DNA from: Pyxicephalus adspersus
Taxonomy: Eukaryota; Chordata; Amphibia; Anura; Pyxicephalidae
DNA length: 64,000 nucleotides
Assembly: GCF_032062135.1 (NCBI RefSeq)
Contig: NC_092858.1
Coordinates: 124,362,846-124,426,845, forward strand
Direction: 5' to 3'
Below, piece by piece: positions 39,911 through 52,419 of this stretch; within the stretch, counting starts at the first letter, position 1; each line of letters begins with the position of its first letter. The notes under the pieces were generated by a model. It ran no database searches. It was not told the origin of the DNA and saw nothing but the letters and a program-made list of their open reading frames with translations. The position numbers were made by a program, and so were the translations under genes.

Positions 39911-41782
39911 ATTTATACACAGCCCTAACACACTTCATTATGGTGACAATGCTGCTTTCCTATAAATACAGTATAGTTAGCAAGCACTGTGACCCTATGA
40001 CATAAAAAGTGTTAATTGACAGGATTGCCAGGTTAAAAAAAAAAATATATGAATGTGTAATAGTAATATGGCTAACACATCTGAGAACAGACAAGCTGCA
40101 ATATATCACATTCTTACATACAAAGATGTTCTTTGGTTTAGTTATAATTTAATTTATTGACCCTTAATGTACTTTATGGACCTAGCTATGACGATCGCCC
40201 TCTCAGCCCGCACCCCTGCGCATAGACTTTCCAGCACGCTCAGTAACAGTCCATGCACAAGCAGGCTGAAGAGGGTCCATATCTGGTAACCATTACCACA
40301 CACACCATCACAGGTAGACTGCCACCACGTGGTTAGACGGAAGCTCGCACCGTTACCCTTGACAACAACAGTTATACGTCTGCTTCTTTAGTGTCACCCG
40401 CTGCCACTCCAGATGGGGATGTTTCAGAAATCACAAGATGTATAGTTGCGTTTCGGGTTAGCAGGTTACACTATTTCTAGTTAGAGCATTCAGAGATTCA
40501 GCTTACACTTTTTATAGTGTTTAAAAAGTAAAAACATACAAAAACAGTGCATAAACAAATTATAGAAAAATATAGACTAGACTAAGAACAATAACAGAAC
40601 AATAGCAGAACTATAGCAACAGCATAAAATAAAAGGGAAAACTGTGAAATAATACTTAGGTAGAGTTGGTTTTCCTTGGTCCAGGTTGCTGTGTAAAGTC
40701 CAAGTTATTAGTCACTGGGCTCCCTGCAGTGTCCAATGTGTCAGTGCTGTTGTCCTTAGCAACTTATGGTACTTATGGTACACCAGAACAGTCAACTACT
40801 ATTTTATACAGAATGGTATATTGGAAATATAAAGCTTATTATTAAATCATTTCAGAATACATCTCAGAGTACAATCAGGGCCACTCTGCTAGCTTTATCT
40901 GAGTTTTATAACACCTGGAGAAACAAAACCCCAACTTTTACAATGGGTGTCATAAACCAGAGGACGCTGATTGTCAGATCAAGAACTATCTGATAAGGGA
41001 AAAAAGTATTATGACCCTGGTCTGTTAGAGAAACAATTTCCAACAAAGACCATTTGTTATATTTAAAGGGAAAATCAGGACTTAATATTTTCCACAATAT
41101 CACACTAGTCTTTTGGGCTACTATGCAGCACTGCAGGATGTGCAATCAGTATATCTCTCCCATCTACTGTACCTGAAATCATAACACAAATGGTTGCAAT
41201 TGCAAACATTTCAAAGAAAAAAAGGAAATGTAAAAAATGTTGCTCTAAAACAGAAAATTCCCAAAAAAGTAGTGTGATAATCAGGGGAACTGGGATCATC
41301 ACACAGCACATAGCTGTACAGTCCAAAATAGTGCCTTTATTTATACTCAAAAAAGTTTCTATTAGCATACAAGAAAATTAAACTGGGCTTTTATTCAGCC
41401 ATATTTTTTACAGAAAACACGAGTTTCCAGCAGCAAGCTTAAAGTTCCATTTTATTATAACCAGTCTGGTGTTTCCTAGCCATCTCCAAATCCTGACCCG
41501 GAAAAGAGCTGGAGTGTTTGGCCCACCCATTCTATCCAATACACTCCGGACCTGGGTCCTAAATAAATGTTTATAGAGTTACAGTTCTGCCATGAACCAC
41601 AACCATTTCAATGTCCTTTAACTTCTTCCCCAGGTACAACAGAAGAAGATGCTGCCAAATACTCACTAAATTTGGCCTTGTATACCACATACTACAGTAG
41701 GTAGATCAAAGAAAGGCAAAGAATAAAACAAACGTAAGTACAAGAACCTTAGTACTAATACAAACATAATAATTATAGTATG

Positions 41783-42150
41783 ACCCATGGGGAATCTCCC
41801 TCTGTAATATATGATGGGCATGCCAGGCATCATAATAGGTTTGCTAGGACCTAAAGGGAATCTCTCTTTGTGACATATGATAGGCATGCCAAGCATCACA
41901 GAAAGTACAGTAATACCTAAAGGGAATATCCCTCTGTAACATATTTAGCCATACCAAACATCACAGTAAACATATTAGGACCCAGAGTGAATCTCCCTCT
42001 ATAACATATGACAGGCATGTCAAGTATCAGATTGCAGCTAGCAGTAAATCTGGTAAAACCTAAAGGGAATCTCTCTTTTTAACATATATTAGGCATGTCA
42101 AGCATCACAGTAAATCTAAATGGAATCTCCCTCTGTAATACAAGTTTAGT
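41783..42150. repeat. ~66-bp minisatellite, about six units
   Basis: Units begin near 41783, 41849, 41915, 41980, 42058 and 42112 and share CCTAAAGGGAATCTC, CTCTGTAACATATGA and AGGCATGCCAAGCATCA. The third- and fourth-last spacings vary, so the array is decayed. The first units stay open on the minus strand with a 22-residue period, which follows from a unit length divisible by three. Confidence 0.85.
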
Positions 42151-42539
42151 ATGACAACTTTTACAATGGGGAGGGCTAGGAAATGATTAATTTACATTGG
42201 ACATTTATAGTTACACTTATGGATTTAAAGATGTGTGAGAGAAGTGGGCAGCAAGCTATACACAATAAAAATACCTTGTTATCCTAAAATAGGGTTATTG
42301 TTGCATAGAGCTTGGTTTATTAAAGGTTTTAAAATGTACCTGTATGGTAAGATAAAGTTTTTTTTTCATTTTTTTGCCGTGAGTGGTGATAATGTTTTTG
42401 TTCCCCAGCTAAAATGTAAGTCTATTATTCTGATAACAAGGTAAATGCACTTTTGAAATGTTTAGAAATGAGAAATGACATAAATAAGATTCTTTTAAAC
42501 CATAACAAGATTTTGCAACGCTATATTATTAAGACTTAC

Positions 42540-42671
42540 CTTAATGATTGTAGCAAAATATTCACCATCAATGAAGTTTTCAGTTTTTAGGTACAGGTCT
42601 CGTAATTCACTGGCACCTACTGGGTTATATTTGGCATTGAATTTGTCAAAGCGCTGGAATGTTTGTCTTCC
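42540..42671 (-). CDS. AMPD1: AMPD1 exon 9
   Basis: Forty-four codons, phase 0 at both ends, acceptor TTCTCCAG and donor AAG|GTAAGT. It encodes [19 protein letters not shown], then [11 protein letters not shown] and GEYFATIIK. It directly follows the SLDVHA end of exon 8, as in other AMP deaminases. Confidence 0.96.
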
Positions 42672-42788
42672 CTGGAGAAAAATAGACATGATTTATTTTA
42701 TTTACTTGCCTTTTGTGCTCCATTAGGGAGATTCACTTTCCAATTACCCTAGTGGCCATTGACCATTGAAGATTTAAAATCTTAGACT

Positions 42789-43195
42789 CTTTAGAGCAGG
42801 GGTAGGCAAACTTTTATGGCGACCAGGCCATTTTAGGGGTGGGCGGGAGCACAGTAGGCCAGACTTTGAATCCCTCCCTAATGGCTCTGCCCATCACCGG
42901 GGAATGCCCCCTGAAGTGAAATCCCTCTCCTCAGTATGCATTGCTGAGTAGAGGGATTCCCCTTCAGGGAGCTTTCCCTATTTACCACGTCGGCGGAAGT
43001 ATCAATGACCACCGCGGTAAATAGGGGAGCAACAGCAAGGAGGCAGCTCCGGAGCTCCAGGGGCTCCAGCTCCGGTTGTTCCTAATGCCCCCATTGCCGG
43101 CCAGCATTAGGCCGGATCGGCCAGGGGGCGTTAGACCGGAACAAACAACCGGCTAGGCCATATCTAGGCCTAGTTTGCCGATCCCTGCTTTAGAG
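42789..43195. mobile_element. hAT-type MITE with perfect 8-bp duplication
   Basis: Ends CAGGGGTAGGCAAACTT and AGTTTGCCGATCCCTG are inverted. CTTTAGAG flanks both sides (42789-42796, 43188-43195). Internal GC-rich sequence matches the copy at 39537 inverted. It lies in AMPD1 intron 8, close to exon 9. Confidence 0.9.
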
Positions 43196-43828
43196 CATTG
43201 GGAAAAACTCCCAAAATGTGACATCTATTTCTATGACAACCCCTAAAATATGACTTCTGCTTAATTTGGAGCAATTTTTAATCCATACCTGCTGCTGAAT
43301 TGTTGCTATGTACCTCAGCACTATGGTCAATGTTAATCCCTTTTGTTTTAAATGAAGAATGTTATGAAGATAAGCTACAGTTTTATCCCAAAAAGTTGTA
43401 TGTTATAAATAGATATGTAATATTAGATAGACAGACAAACAGACAGATAGTTTGTGAGATACAATACATTATGTATTTTATTTAGAAAAAAAGACAAAAT
43501 TGTCCAATTTCAGTGTTCCACTGCAAGCTCAACCACGTTCCTAACTGCTAGACTGTTGAAAACTATTTTGTTTATATGTTTGCAAGCAGTTGTGGTTACA
43601 GGGCGATGGATCATAGCACAGTTCCTGGAAGTGAGAAGTCACTTCAGGCCTTGAGGTTGCTTTTCCTCCATTGAAGGAAGAATTGGACCACAGGCACACT
43701 CAACCTTGCTAAACCCAACGACAAACAGGATGTCAAACGCTGCAGTTGACATTAAACTGCATAGTGGCTAAATAGTGGTGTCTAAGAGCAGTTTTTAGTG
43801 GCAAGTCTAAAGGAGGCCTATACATATT

Positions 43829-44034
43829 GGGTCTAATGTAATATAGCTCTCGGAGACTAGAGAAGATAGACTATCATAGGAGGACCTGGGTGATCCAGCA
43901 AACCTGGAATGGATCCAGTAATGAAAACAAACTATTAGTAAATTATTTTTTAAGAAATTTGGTTTGCTGGATGACCCAGGTTCTCCCGTGATAGTCTATC
44001 TCATCCAGTCTTGGAGAGCTTAAATAAATCAGAC
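43829..44034. repeat. Dispersed fold-back repeat, copy 4
   Basis: Arms GGTGATCCAGCAAACCTGG and GGTTTGCTGGATGACCC face each other, and the right end is CTTGGAGAGCTTAAATAAAT. Confidence 0.8.
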
Positions 44035-44159
44035 CTACTGTATGTCTATTATAGTTATGGCTGCCAGACCATGGCCTTTACCTTTAATCTTTAAGATGCA
44101 TGAAGTTCAACATACAGTACAAATAGATGCATTAATCTTAAGACCTTGTAAATACTTAC

Positions 44160-44354
44160 AGCATGAACATCTAGAGAGTCAACTGTGAGGTCATAGGGGT
44201 GAAGGTTCAACTTTTCAAACACCTGTTTCAGGGTTAACTGAATTCCCTTTGCATTGTACACCACACGCTCTGCATTCACCCTATAGGACTTCTTGATGAA
44301 ACGTAGAAGGTGCTTCTGGTTCATGCAAGCTGCAGCATGGATATGAGTGTCAAC
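44160..44354 (-). CDS. AMPD1: AMPD1 exon 8, zinc-binding HxH motif
   Basis: Sixty-five codons, phase 0 at both ends, acceptor CTCATAG and donor GCT|GTAAGT. It opens with [19 protein letters not shown], whose HxH pair binds the catalytic zinc, and ends [14 protein letters not shown]. This is the first strand of the catalytic barrel and the strongest family signature in the window. Confidence 0.97.
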
Positions 44355-45080
44355 CTATGAGAGGAAAATGACCATCAATATAATTATGACAGAAGACTTT
44401 TTCAATTTACTACATTGTTTTTCCCAAAGAATTTACCCAATATTACTTACATGGTCTACAGTCATAAAAGTACTGTATTTAAAACCTTCATGTCTAACAT
44501 TTGCAAATGTTAACTTTTTAGGAGCAGAGATTTTATTCCAGTCTTACTGAATATTGCTACTGCAGGATTAGATTCCACTTTCCATGCCTGTGTTTAGAAG
44601 AACTGACATATCTTTCAACAAGATCTTTTATAGTTGATTTGCTTTGTTTAAATCTGTTTTAGCATTTTTAGCAAAATTTGGCAGTGCTGCAACACTTACT
44701 GTTTTTTTCCTTCAGGATTTCTGATAAAGCATCTGTTGTGTGTTTAACCTCCTCATTACATATTTTCATCTTCTGTTCTGCTTTCAAGTCAACTTTAATA
44801 AAATTCTAAACACTTATTTCACATTAGTCATACAATACTGCTAAGGAAAGTCTTGTAAAGTTTGTAATTCACAATTAGTAGACTATTTAAATGAAACAAA
44901 AGTTCTAAATGAATAAGACAACGTCTAGACATGCTATAATAAAATGATCCTCCTAAAAATGAGCTGATACCCAACCGATATTGCCAAGAAAAAAGAAATA
45001 AAATTATGTAAATGTCTGACTATGATACAATAAAATAATCCTACCAACAATGGGTTGGTACCCAACCAATCTAACCAAAG

Positions 45081-45238
45081 AAGACCTGGAATGTATATGG
45101 TCCAAGATTTCAAAAATGTACTAGCAAATAGCAAATCATTTTGAAAAAATCCATGCCAAGTTTGCTGGATCACCCAGCCTCACTGACGAAAGTGTATCCT
45201 CTCCTCGCCTTGGAGAGGTTTAATAAATCAGGCCCATA
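45081..45238. repeat. Dispersed fold-back repeat, copy 5 (left arm short)
   Basis: It starts with GACCTGGAATG and ends CCTTGGAGAGGTTTAATAAA followed by TCAGGCCC. The outer left arm is missing or strongly changed. Confidence 0.75.
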
Positions 45239-45831
45239 GTTCTAGGACTACAGAGCTGCCATATAGTATAGTAAGCACCCTGAAATAGGTACTATGTGAT
45301 AAGTACTGCTTATTGTATCTAAAAAAAAACAGACATTAGGTTAAGAAAGATGGATATAATGGAAGGAGCTTGAATTTGTATTAAAATGGTGTTATTATTG
45401 ATTTGAAGTAGATTTACAGAATTTTTGGGATGGCTTGAGACATTTATTTTGTTTGTATGATATGCTTGTGTTAAATTAAATGTAATGAAAATTAATAAAG
45501 ATATTGAAACAGTAAAAAACAGACATTACAGACCTTTTAAACCATATTCCTAGTTAAACTATGTGTAAGATTTATATATTGTATTATGATTATTAGAGTC
45601 TTGAATTGTCGAAATCACTTTCTACTTCCTAAATGTACATAGAAAAAAAATGAAGAAATAGCAAGTTCCTGAATTTTTTGTTTTTTGTATTTTTGAACCG
45701 TGATTCTATCTAGAACTGTGCTTCAGTTATTATATATATAAATGATTTAGGATAAATCAGTTAGGTTAATTGGCTTCCAGAAAAAAATTATCTTAGACTG
45801 TAATAAAGACATATGGCTATAGTAAGGACAT

Positions 45832-45925
45832 TAGATTGTGAGCCCCTTTGAGGGACAGCTAGTGACATGACTATGGACTTTGTACAGCACTGAGTAATAT
45901 GTTGGCGCTATATAAATACTAGTTA
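45832..45925 (+). repeat. LINE (L2-like) 3' tail
   Basis: The run ATTGTGAGCCCCTTTGAGGG, ending GTTGGCGCTATATAAATACT, is a common 3' end of amphibian L2-like elements. No coding part is attached here. Confidence 0.55.
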
Positions 45926-45991
45926 ATATATATATATTGGTAACATTTTGGACAGTGTGGTTCACTTTTTAAGTACTGTTAATAATAATAC

Positions 45992-46121
45992 CTTTCTGCA
46001 ATTGTAGAAATCTCGATGTGGGTTATTTTTCAGCTCCTTTAGTTCTTCCATTTCGTTAAGCATTTCATGGACTTTGTACTTAGATGATAAAAACTTCAGG
46101 CGTCGATGGCTGTAGGTCTTA
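45992..46121 (-). CDS. AMPD1: AMPD1 exon 7
   Basis: 130 nt: one base completes a Val codon, then 43 codons. It encodes [20 protein letters not shown] and ends [11 protein letters not shown]. Acceptor is GACTGCAG and donor is [17 protein letters not shown] precedes the catalytic VDTHIHA in all vertebrate AMP deaminases. Confidence 0.95.
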
Positions 46122-46382
46122 CTGCAGTCAAACACATGGTTGTTTTTATATTACACAATATTTATATTAAAATTCTGGTCTCAGAAAACCTTTTTTTATA
46201 GTTATAATGGTATATTTTGTAAGGGGCGATGTTTAAAATGATATTCGAATTTGTGAGGTGCACAGGGAGGTGGCATCATAATTTCAAAACCAATAAGATT
46301 TTTGTTAGTCTGTATAGGATTAAAGTAAGCAGAATGAAAAAAAAGGTATATATAATTTTTGGCCCTGGTTGGAAGTACTTAC

Positions 46383-46602
46383 ACAGGTCCTTGAGCGATA
46401 AGGGTAATCAAAAAATTCATGTCATCCACAAATTCATTAACATCTGGGTAGTTGTAATTTCTCGGTTTACCCTTGGACAGGGCATTTTTGTCTGGGTAAA
46501 TATAAATAACACCGTTTTTCATTCCTAGTGGGTACCCAAGGTCATTGGGCAGGTTATCAGTTCTGAAAGGGTCTTCATCCTTTTGTGGTGGTGGGTTAAA
46601 GT
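46383..46602 (-). CDS. AMPD1: AMPD1 exon 6
   Basis: 220 nt: two bases complete an Asp codon, 72 codons follow, and two bases start a Val codon. Acceptor is TTTACAG and donor is TGT|GTAAGT. It encodes FNPPPQKDEDPFRTDNLP, then GVIYIYPDKNALS and MNFLITLIAQGP. DPFRTDNLP is typical of the AMPD1 isoform. Confidence 0.95.
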
Positions 46603-46985
46603 CTGTAAAGAAGAAACAAAATGATATTATCATGATGGTAACAGCATGTTGTTTCTTATTTGACCCAGATAGATTTTTGAACAACAGTTACAATTTACAC
46701 ATCTATGTGTTTTTTTCTGCATTTTACATTCTTTTTACCATCAATATATTAGACGCCTGTACAGGAGCCTCAGATTCACACCTGGCATAAAAGTTTGAAT
46801 TTAGGTAGTTTAGATTAAAATGCATCTTATCCAAAATGGAAAGTGTGATTTACAAAAAACCTTGTTTAAGGCAAATTAGGTGGACTATCTGTCTTTGCTG
46901 GAAAGCATTAAGATTCCAGTGCTTGTTTTTGAACTGTTGTCTACAAGTGTTTTCTATATATGTTTATACCCTTTGCATGTCTTAC

Positions 46986-47151
46986 CTGGATAGATCTCAT
47001 CTTCTTCTTTCCAGGTTTTACCTTCTATGTCTCGGAGATACTGAGCTACTGTTCTTGGGTATCACTGGAAAGATGCGTGCATATATTTTTCCCTTATGGT
47101 TAATGCCCGAAACAGACCTTTTCCAGCCATCTCAAAATCATCAACTGTCAC
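46986..47151 (-). CDS. AMPD1: AMPD1 exon 5, with in-frame TGA
   Basis: 166 nt: 55 codons plus one base, acceptor ATTACAG and donor CAG|GTAAGA. It encodes VTVDDFEMAGKGLFRALTI, then REKYMHASFQ, a TGA at 47064-47062, and YPRTVAQYLRDIEG. Human AMPD1 has Arg at this place (FQRFP), so the change fits CGA to TGA, a CpG-type transition. The exon cannot be skipped silently because its length is not a multiple of three. Frame and similarity continue unbroken on both sides, so exon identity is firm while its coding state is in doubt. Confidence 0.9.
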
Positions 47152-48509
47152 CTGTAATACAAACCAAAACAAATATTTACATTTAGAGGAGTATTCCTAA
47201 TTTTAAAGAAAAAAATGGTAAATAATTTAAAAATTATAGGCGTATATATAGGTACAGTAAAATGTATTTGTTAATCTAACTTCCTTATATCACTTATGCT
47301 ATTTCCAGCTCAAACAAAGTTATTAGCCGTTTTGGAGGAACTGTCTTTAAAATCAATCACTGTGTAAGCAATAATATACATTTCCCAAGTCTTCACATAG
47401 TCTTTATGTTCTTTGGAAATGCCTTGGAAGCACCTGGAGTCCCAGGTGCACTAGCAATGACTTTCCTATGAAAGTCGGTAGTTGGTCCTGCCTTTCATAT
47501 GACTCCTAATTGGCCAGTAGATCCATAGAAGACATTGATGGATCAATACAGAGGAAAAGAAGGGGATAGTGTGCAGATCCATGAGACTGTTGATAACAAA
47601 TATCCACGTGTGTGCTAGAAATAGCTTTACTATAAGATTGCTACTTATATACTCCTATATACACTTCAATATATTAGTGTAGAAAGTTTTGTGGCAAATT
47701 TTTCTACGTTCTTCTTCATAAAAGACATAATTTTCATGTCTTTAACTATTGAAACCATAGAAGGCTTAAAAACAGCTGTATGCAAACTGGATAGAAAGTT
47801 TTTTTTACAGTATATGGACTCTGTGCTGTAAATATGAAGTTTTGCATGCTCTATGTGCAGTTGGCCGTAAAACCAAAAATATAGTTTGTATCCATTTTCA
47901 TATCCTAAATATTGATTAAATTCATTACCCCATGCTTTGTTTCATGATGACATCATAAATTATGATCCCTGCTCTCTAAAGAAAATAATACAATTATAAT
48001 ATATTCTGATATTAATATCAGATATTCTAATACCAGGTCAAATTTCCAAAAATGTCCACAATGCACACCTAGTCTTTATATATTCTCTCAGAACTGGTTT
48101 ACCTTAAGAGCATTTTCAGCAGAAAGATTATAAAGCAAAAAGTGTCTTCAACTGTGTTTTCGCCTTTTATCACTAGAGGGTGTCACCATTCCAGTTGTAG
48201 AGCAATTCCACCAAATGATCACAAATATACTTTGAATCATGCAGAGACATATAAATGTACAATGCTTCTAAATATGTGCACATTTTTTAGAGAAGTAAAA
48301 AAGTTTTGGACAATTATAAAACCTGCACATTAAGATTTATTGACCTTCCAGTGAACTTTGTCCAATTTTAAACTTTTAGTGTCCTGCTTAAAAGCAGACA
48401 TTTTTTATCATGATTAGTCAAAAAAGCATCTCCTGTGCCCATCTCTGGGGGTAAGGGATACTTGATATAAATTTACATTTTTGTTTGTTGTCTGGTTTAA
48501 GAGCTTGTT

Positions 48510-48553
48510 TTCTTCTGAGGAAGTGTCTGTTTGTCTGTGAAACATGTTGAGAA
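48510..48553 (+). ncRNA. Hammerhead-ribozyme-like motif 3
   Basis: Stem I pairs TTCTT with GAGAA (one G-U pair). CTGAGGA and GAAAC are intact, stem III is AC/GT around AT, and the cleavage triplet is GTT. Stem II (AAGTGTCTGTTTGTCTGT) has lost pairing, so it is probably inactive. Confidence 0.4.
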
Positions 48554-49386
48554 TGTAAAAAAAAATTCCTTGTTTCTAACAGATGATGCAGCTGCACACT
48601 TTATATATGCATGATACAAACTTGTTAACATCTACCTGAGCATTTTCTTGTGTACTGTTTTTATTAATCTATTAGTTATTATACAATCAAAATAATTTTT
48701 AACTTGTATTTAAATTTTTTACTGTGGGTAAATTTTGGTTTATCTGTATGTTCGTGTACCATATATAACACAGATTACAAAAATGTGATGCATGTGGCTC
48801 TTTTGCCCTGCAGTGTGTGCTGGTAACATGCATTTAGGGTGCCATTAAAAATGAATGGCAACCCAGCGCACCAAAGCATATCATGTGTTCTGCTGGACAT
48901 AGTGTAGAAACCCGTGCATCATAGTAACACAGTAGTGGGATCGAGCCTTAAATCTCATTCAGCCATGAGGATATCTCATCTGTTTTTTATATTACACTAT
49001 AAACTTTGCAGCTGGTAATTTTGTGTGCCATCTCATATCCATAGCGTAGGATAGGAATTAGCATCAGATGTCTACTGCTTGAGTCCTTATGAAATATTTC
49101 AAGGTCATTCATCTAAGTCATTCAGTTTTGTTGACACATGCCAATATAGCTGATGTTTGTAACTGCTTGTAACATGACAGGTTCACTCATATCTCATGTC
49201 TTAGATTCACTCCCTTCCAGACACTACATGATAATCTTCTGTAGATTTCATCCAGTCAAATACTTACTCACACTGCTTCTGGTCATAGTTGCAAAACCCC
49301 AAGTATAACCTGTTCATCATTTCATCATCCTCACATAAACATTGTTACCTATATACAGGACAATATATATATGTACTAAACGTTGT

Positions 49387-49413
49387 GTATATATATATAT
49401 ATATATATATATA
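49387..49413. repeat. (TA)n microsatellite
   Basis: A 27-nt run of AT dinucleotides in AMPD1 intron 4, about 160 nt from exon 4. Confidence 0.9.
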
Positions 49414-49569
49414 AATGATAAACCTGCTCTTCTTGCTGTACCTCCAAAAGGCCTCCCCAGTGGCTTTGGATAGATTTATTTATGTACATTGCAATAACAT
49501 GCTGCAAAACATGCACTCTAATGTAACTACACAATTGAAAAGGATTTTGTTTTTTGTTTTTTTCCTTAC

Positions 49570-49720
49570 CCCAGATGCAAAGTCTCCAGTAATCTGTACC
49601 CTTTGGAAATCTGGCACAGTTTTATAGAGAGGTTCAGAATCATCTGCTACAGACAATTTTTTCTCTTCTGTCTCAGGGACTTTGTGAACAATTGTCTTCA
49701 GACGTTGTAAACGCTTTTTC
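49570..49720 (-). CDS. AMPD1: AMPD1 exon 4
   Basis: 151 nt: one base completes an Arg codon, then 50 codons. Acceptor is CTTTCAAG and donor is GGG|GTAAGG. It encodes KKRLQRLKTIVHK, a variable acidic stretch, and YKTVPDFQRVQITGDFASG. PDFQRVQITGD is the conserved boundary of the N-terminal region. The basic cluster at the start is shared with AMPD1 of mammals. Confidence 0.93.
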
Positions 49721-50516
49721 CTTGAAAGGAGATATAAGACATCAATATATAATTATTTTACAAAGAGATGTAATTTATTAGGACTAAGAAAGCGAAAATA
49801 TAGGAATAGGTGGGCATAGACATTTGTTTTCAGATTGCCGGGTGGACTACATATTACTGGCCCATGAATCAATGTTTGTGGGGTGCTCTGGTGAACCCAG
49901 GTGTCGCTTAGACAAACTTGTGTTACCCGGGTTCATCAGATCATCAGTTACTAAAGCAAGAACTCCTGTCTCAATAGATAAGAAATAAAAACAATTTTTT
50001 TAATTTACTGAAAATCGTAGTTCAAGTATGGGTGGGAAAAATTTAGAATTTTTCTTATAAGCTTCTCTGTGCTTTAATGTACCCCTGTACTCATTCCCCT
50101 ACCTCGGTCAGAATACAGATCCCACAATAAGCCTCTCCCATAAACCTCTACATCTATTTTAACGAACAGAATGTAGGGAAGAGGCTCTGTCCCTCAAATT
50201 TCAGAAACCCCACTGTTGAGGAAAAATATGGACATAGATTGAACAGGAATAGGGGGTAGGGGACATGTATACTGCCAAATATTTTCCTGCTGATCCAGAT
50301 TCCATGTCTGGAAATGGGTCCCTTATGAACACTAATAAAGAGGCTTTGCTGTCTAGTTATAATTAGAAAAAAAAAAAAAAATACAAGCATCCCAAGCATG
50401 TCATATGAAGAATACTGTATGTTTGTTTTTACATTCTTGCCCACTGTGCCATAGGTGTCCACCCATTATAGAATGGATTTTTATTGGTAAATTTGTGAAT
50501 TAATTACTGTTTATAT

Positions 50517-50866
50517 ACCTAAAGCAGGGGTGTCAAACTGGCCCCCAAAAGACATTTTTTTGGCCCCCAAAGGAATTCTAATTATAAATTGCAGCTGGCC
50601 CGCCGCTGCATTGAAATAGCTCCACTAATCCATTTTCTGGCATCACTGGCGTCTATAGACCTGCGGCCTGTGTGCCTATGCGTTGGACTGTTTTATTAAC
50701 GCAGGAAATTGTAGTAGCCATGCTATTTCTCTATTATAGGCTTGTTCCAGATTGAATGTTAAGCAAAACCTCTTTGTTTCCATATGAAAAGGTTTGGCCC
50801 GCGACTTTGTTTCAGTTTTTAATTTTGGCCCACTGTGTATTTGAGTTTGACACCCCTGGCCTAAAG
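50517..50866. mobile_element. hAT-type MITE, 334 bp
   Basis: Ends CAGGGGTGTCAAACTGG and AGTTTGACACCCCTG are flanked by ACCTAAAG and GCCTAAAG (7 of 8). It is an internally deleted relative of the 653-bp element at 5442 and shares TGTTTCCATATGAAAAGG-like sequence. It lies in AMPD1 intron 3. Confidence 0.85.
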
Positions 50867-51759
50867 GGATAATACTAACTGATACTTGTGAATCAAAGCA
50901 TTGGGATGCTAATGAGCAAATTAAGACAACCCCTCTCTCCTGCCAGGTTTAAAATGTATTTGTAATCAGTTGTTATAGATGTTACCATTAGGTAAAAACG
51001 ATTTCCTTGAAAAATGCTCCTATAGGTCCCCCTGACTCCACATAAATTTTTGTAATAATACCAAGTTTAGGGGCTTTGCAATTAATACAAAAAGTGAGTA
51101 CTGGCAATAGCTCACATTTAACCATTATCACCCTCCCACCTAAATTTTATTTTTTTTTGTTTTGTGACATTGTCCTATGGGTCCCCCAGACATCCTCAGG
51201 CATTTTGGAGACAATTTAACCCTAAAATCTACAAACCACAGGCAAAAAATGTATACATAGAGCCCAATGTGTTCCACTGAGTTCCCCTCTTTTTTGAGGG
51301 AGTGTTCTTTTTTGATTTTTTTTTAGTTTGAATAAGTGCTATCTAATGATCATCACAGTCAATCAGGACCTCCTTCCTCCTCATTGCTCATTTTTTAATT
51401 GATTGATATAGGCATTTCTCAATCCTTTTTCTTAAGTACTGGCCAGCACCTTACCTCTAGCATTGTATCCTATCAGAGAATTCTGGAGCACTAGTAGCAT
51501 CTTTTTGTATTAAAATCAATAAACTGCAGTTTCCAATTCTTTGATCATACCTCTAACCCAGGTTGTATTAGTGTGTATGTGGTAGTGTGAATATGTATGT
51601 GTGTTAATGTGTTTATTTGTGTATAGTTTGTTGTGTTTCTGAATATGTGCTTAGTGTGTATATATGTATGTTAATGTGTATTCATCTTTCATTTGTCTTA
51701 GTGTGTGTATTTTACTCTACATAATGATCTTGTAAAATCTGCCGCCAAGAAATAGAATC

Positions 51760-52190
51760 ATTAGTAGTGTTGGTCGAATATCCTACTATTTGATTCAACA
51801 GCTATTTGATCGAACAGTGAGAAATTTGCTGGGTGATCAAATGCCTGAATTCTAACACCAGAATTACCTCTACAGTTGCACTACGATCTCTGGTCACTAC
51901 AGATGATGAATGGGGACCCATTCATCCCCTGTAGTGCCCTGTATTCTTGGATAGAGAAACTCTATCAAAGAATACATAGTAGTAGCACAGCACAACAACA
52001 GCGTTCGCTACTGCAGTGCTGTACTATGTGTTGTTGGATAGAGAAACTCCATCCAGCAACACAGGGCACTACAGGTGATTTTTATCATCAAATCCCATGT
52101 TTCTCGGGTCGGGTCTATCCCAATTCGAACAGCCATATTCGGGTCGAATATAAGGACAACCCAAATTCGAACACCCAAACTAATCATTAC
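51760..52190. repeat. Unclassified repeat-like block
   Basis: GGTCGAATATCC near the start and TTCGGGTCGAATATAAGG near the end are variants of one phrase, and an internal duplicated segment carries TTGGATAGAGAAACTC twice (51948 and 52023 areas). A 106-codon frame runs through it but shows no domain. Confidence 0.45.
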
Positions 52191-52419
52191 TTTTAATTCA
52201 GCCCCAGTGTGTGTTGATTACCTTTTTAAACACCCACCAATTTCACGCATTCTGAATATTATGCCTCACTTGTCAACATCAATTAGCCTCTGAACTTTTT
52301 TATTTTCTGTAAATGTACTAATATGTTTTTACCTAAACTAATATTCACTCAAGCAAAACCACACTGAAACTACTACACCTTCTTACTGATGTTACCATCA
52401 TATTCACTATATCAATGTG

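Noticed and set aside
40190..40660. GC-richer block that might be an LTR
   Set aside because: No TG...CA ends, duplication, primer-binding site or second copy could be seen.
46545..47186. Plus-strand frames of 81 and 116 codons
   Set aside because: They are antisense shadows over AMPD1 exons 5 and 6.
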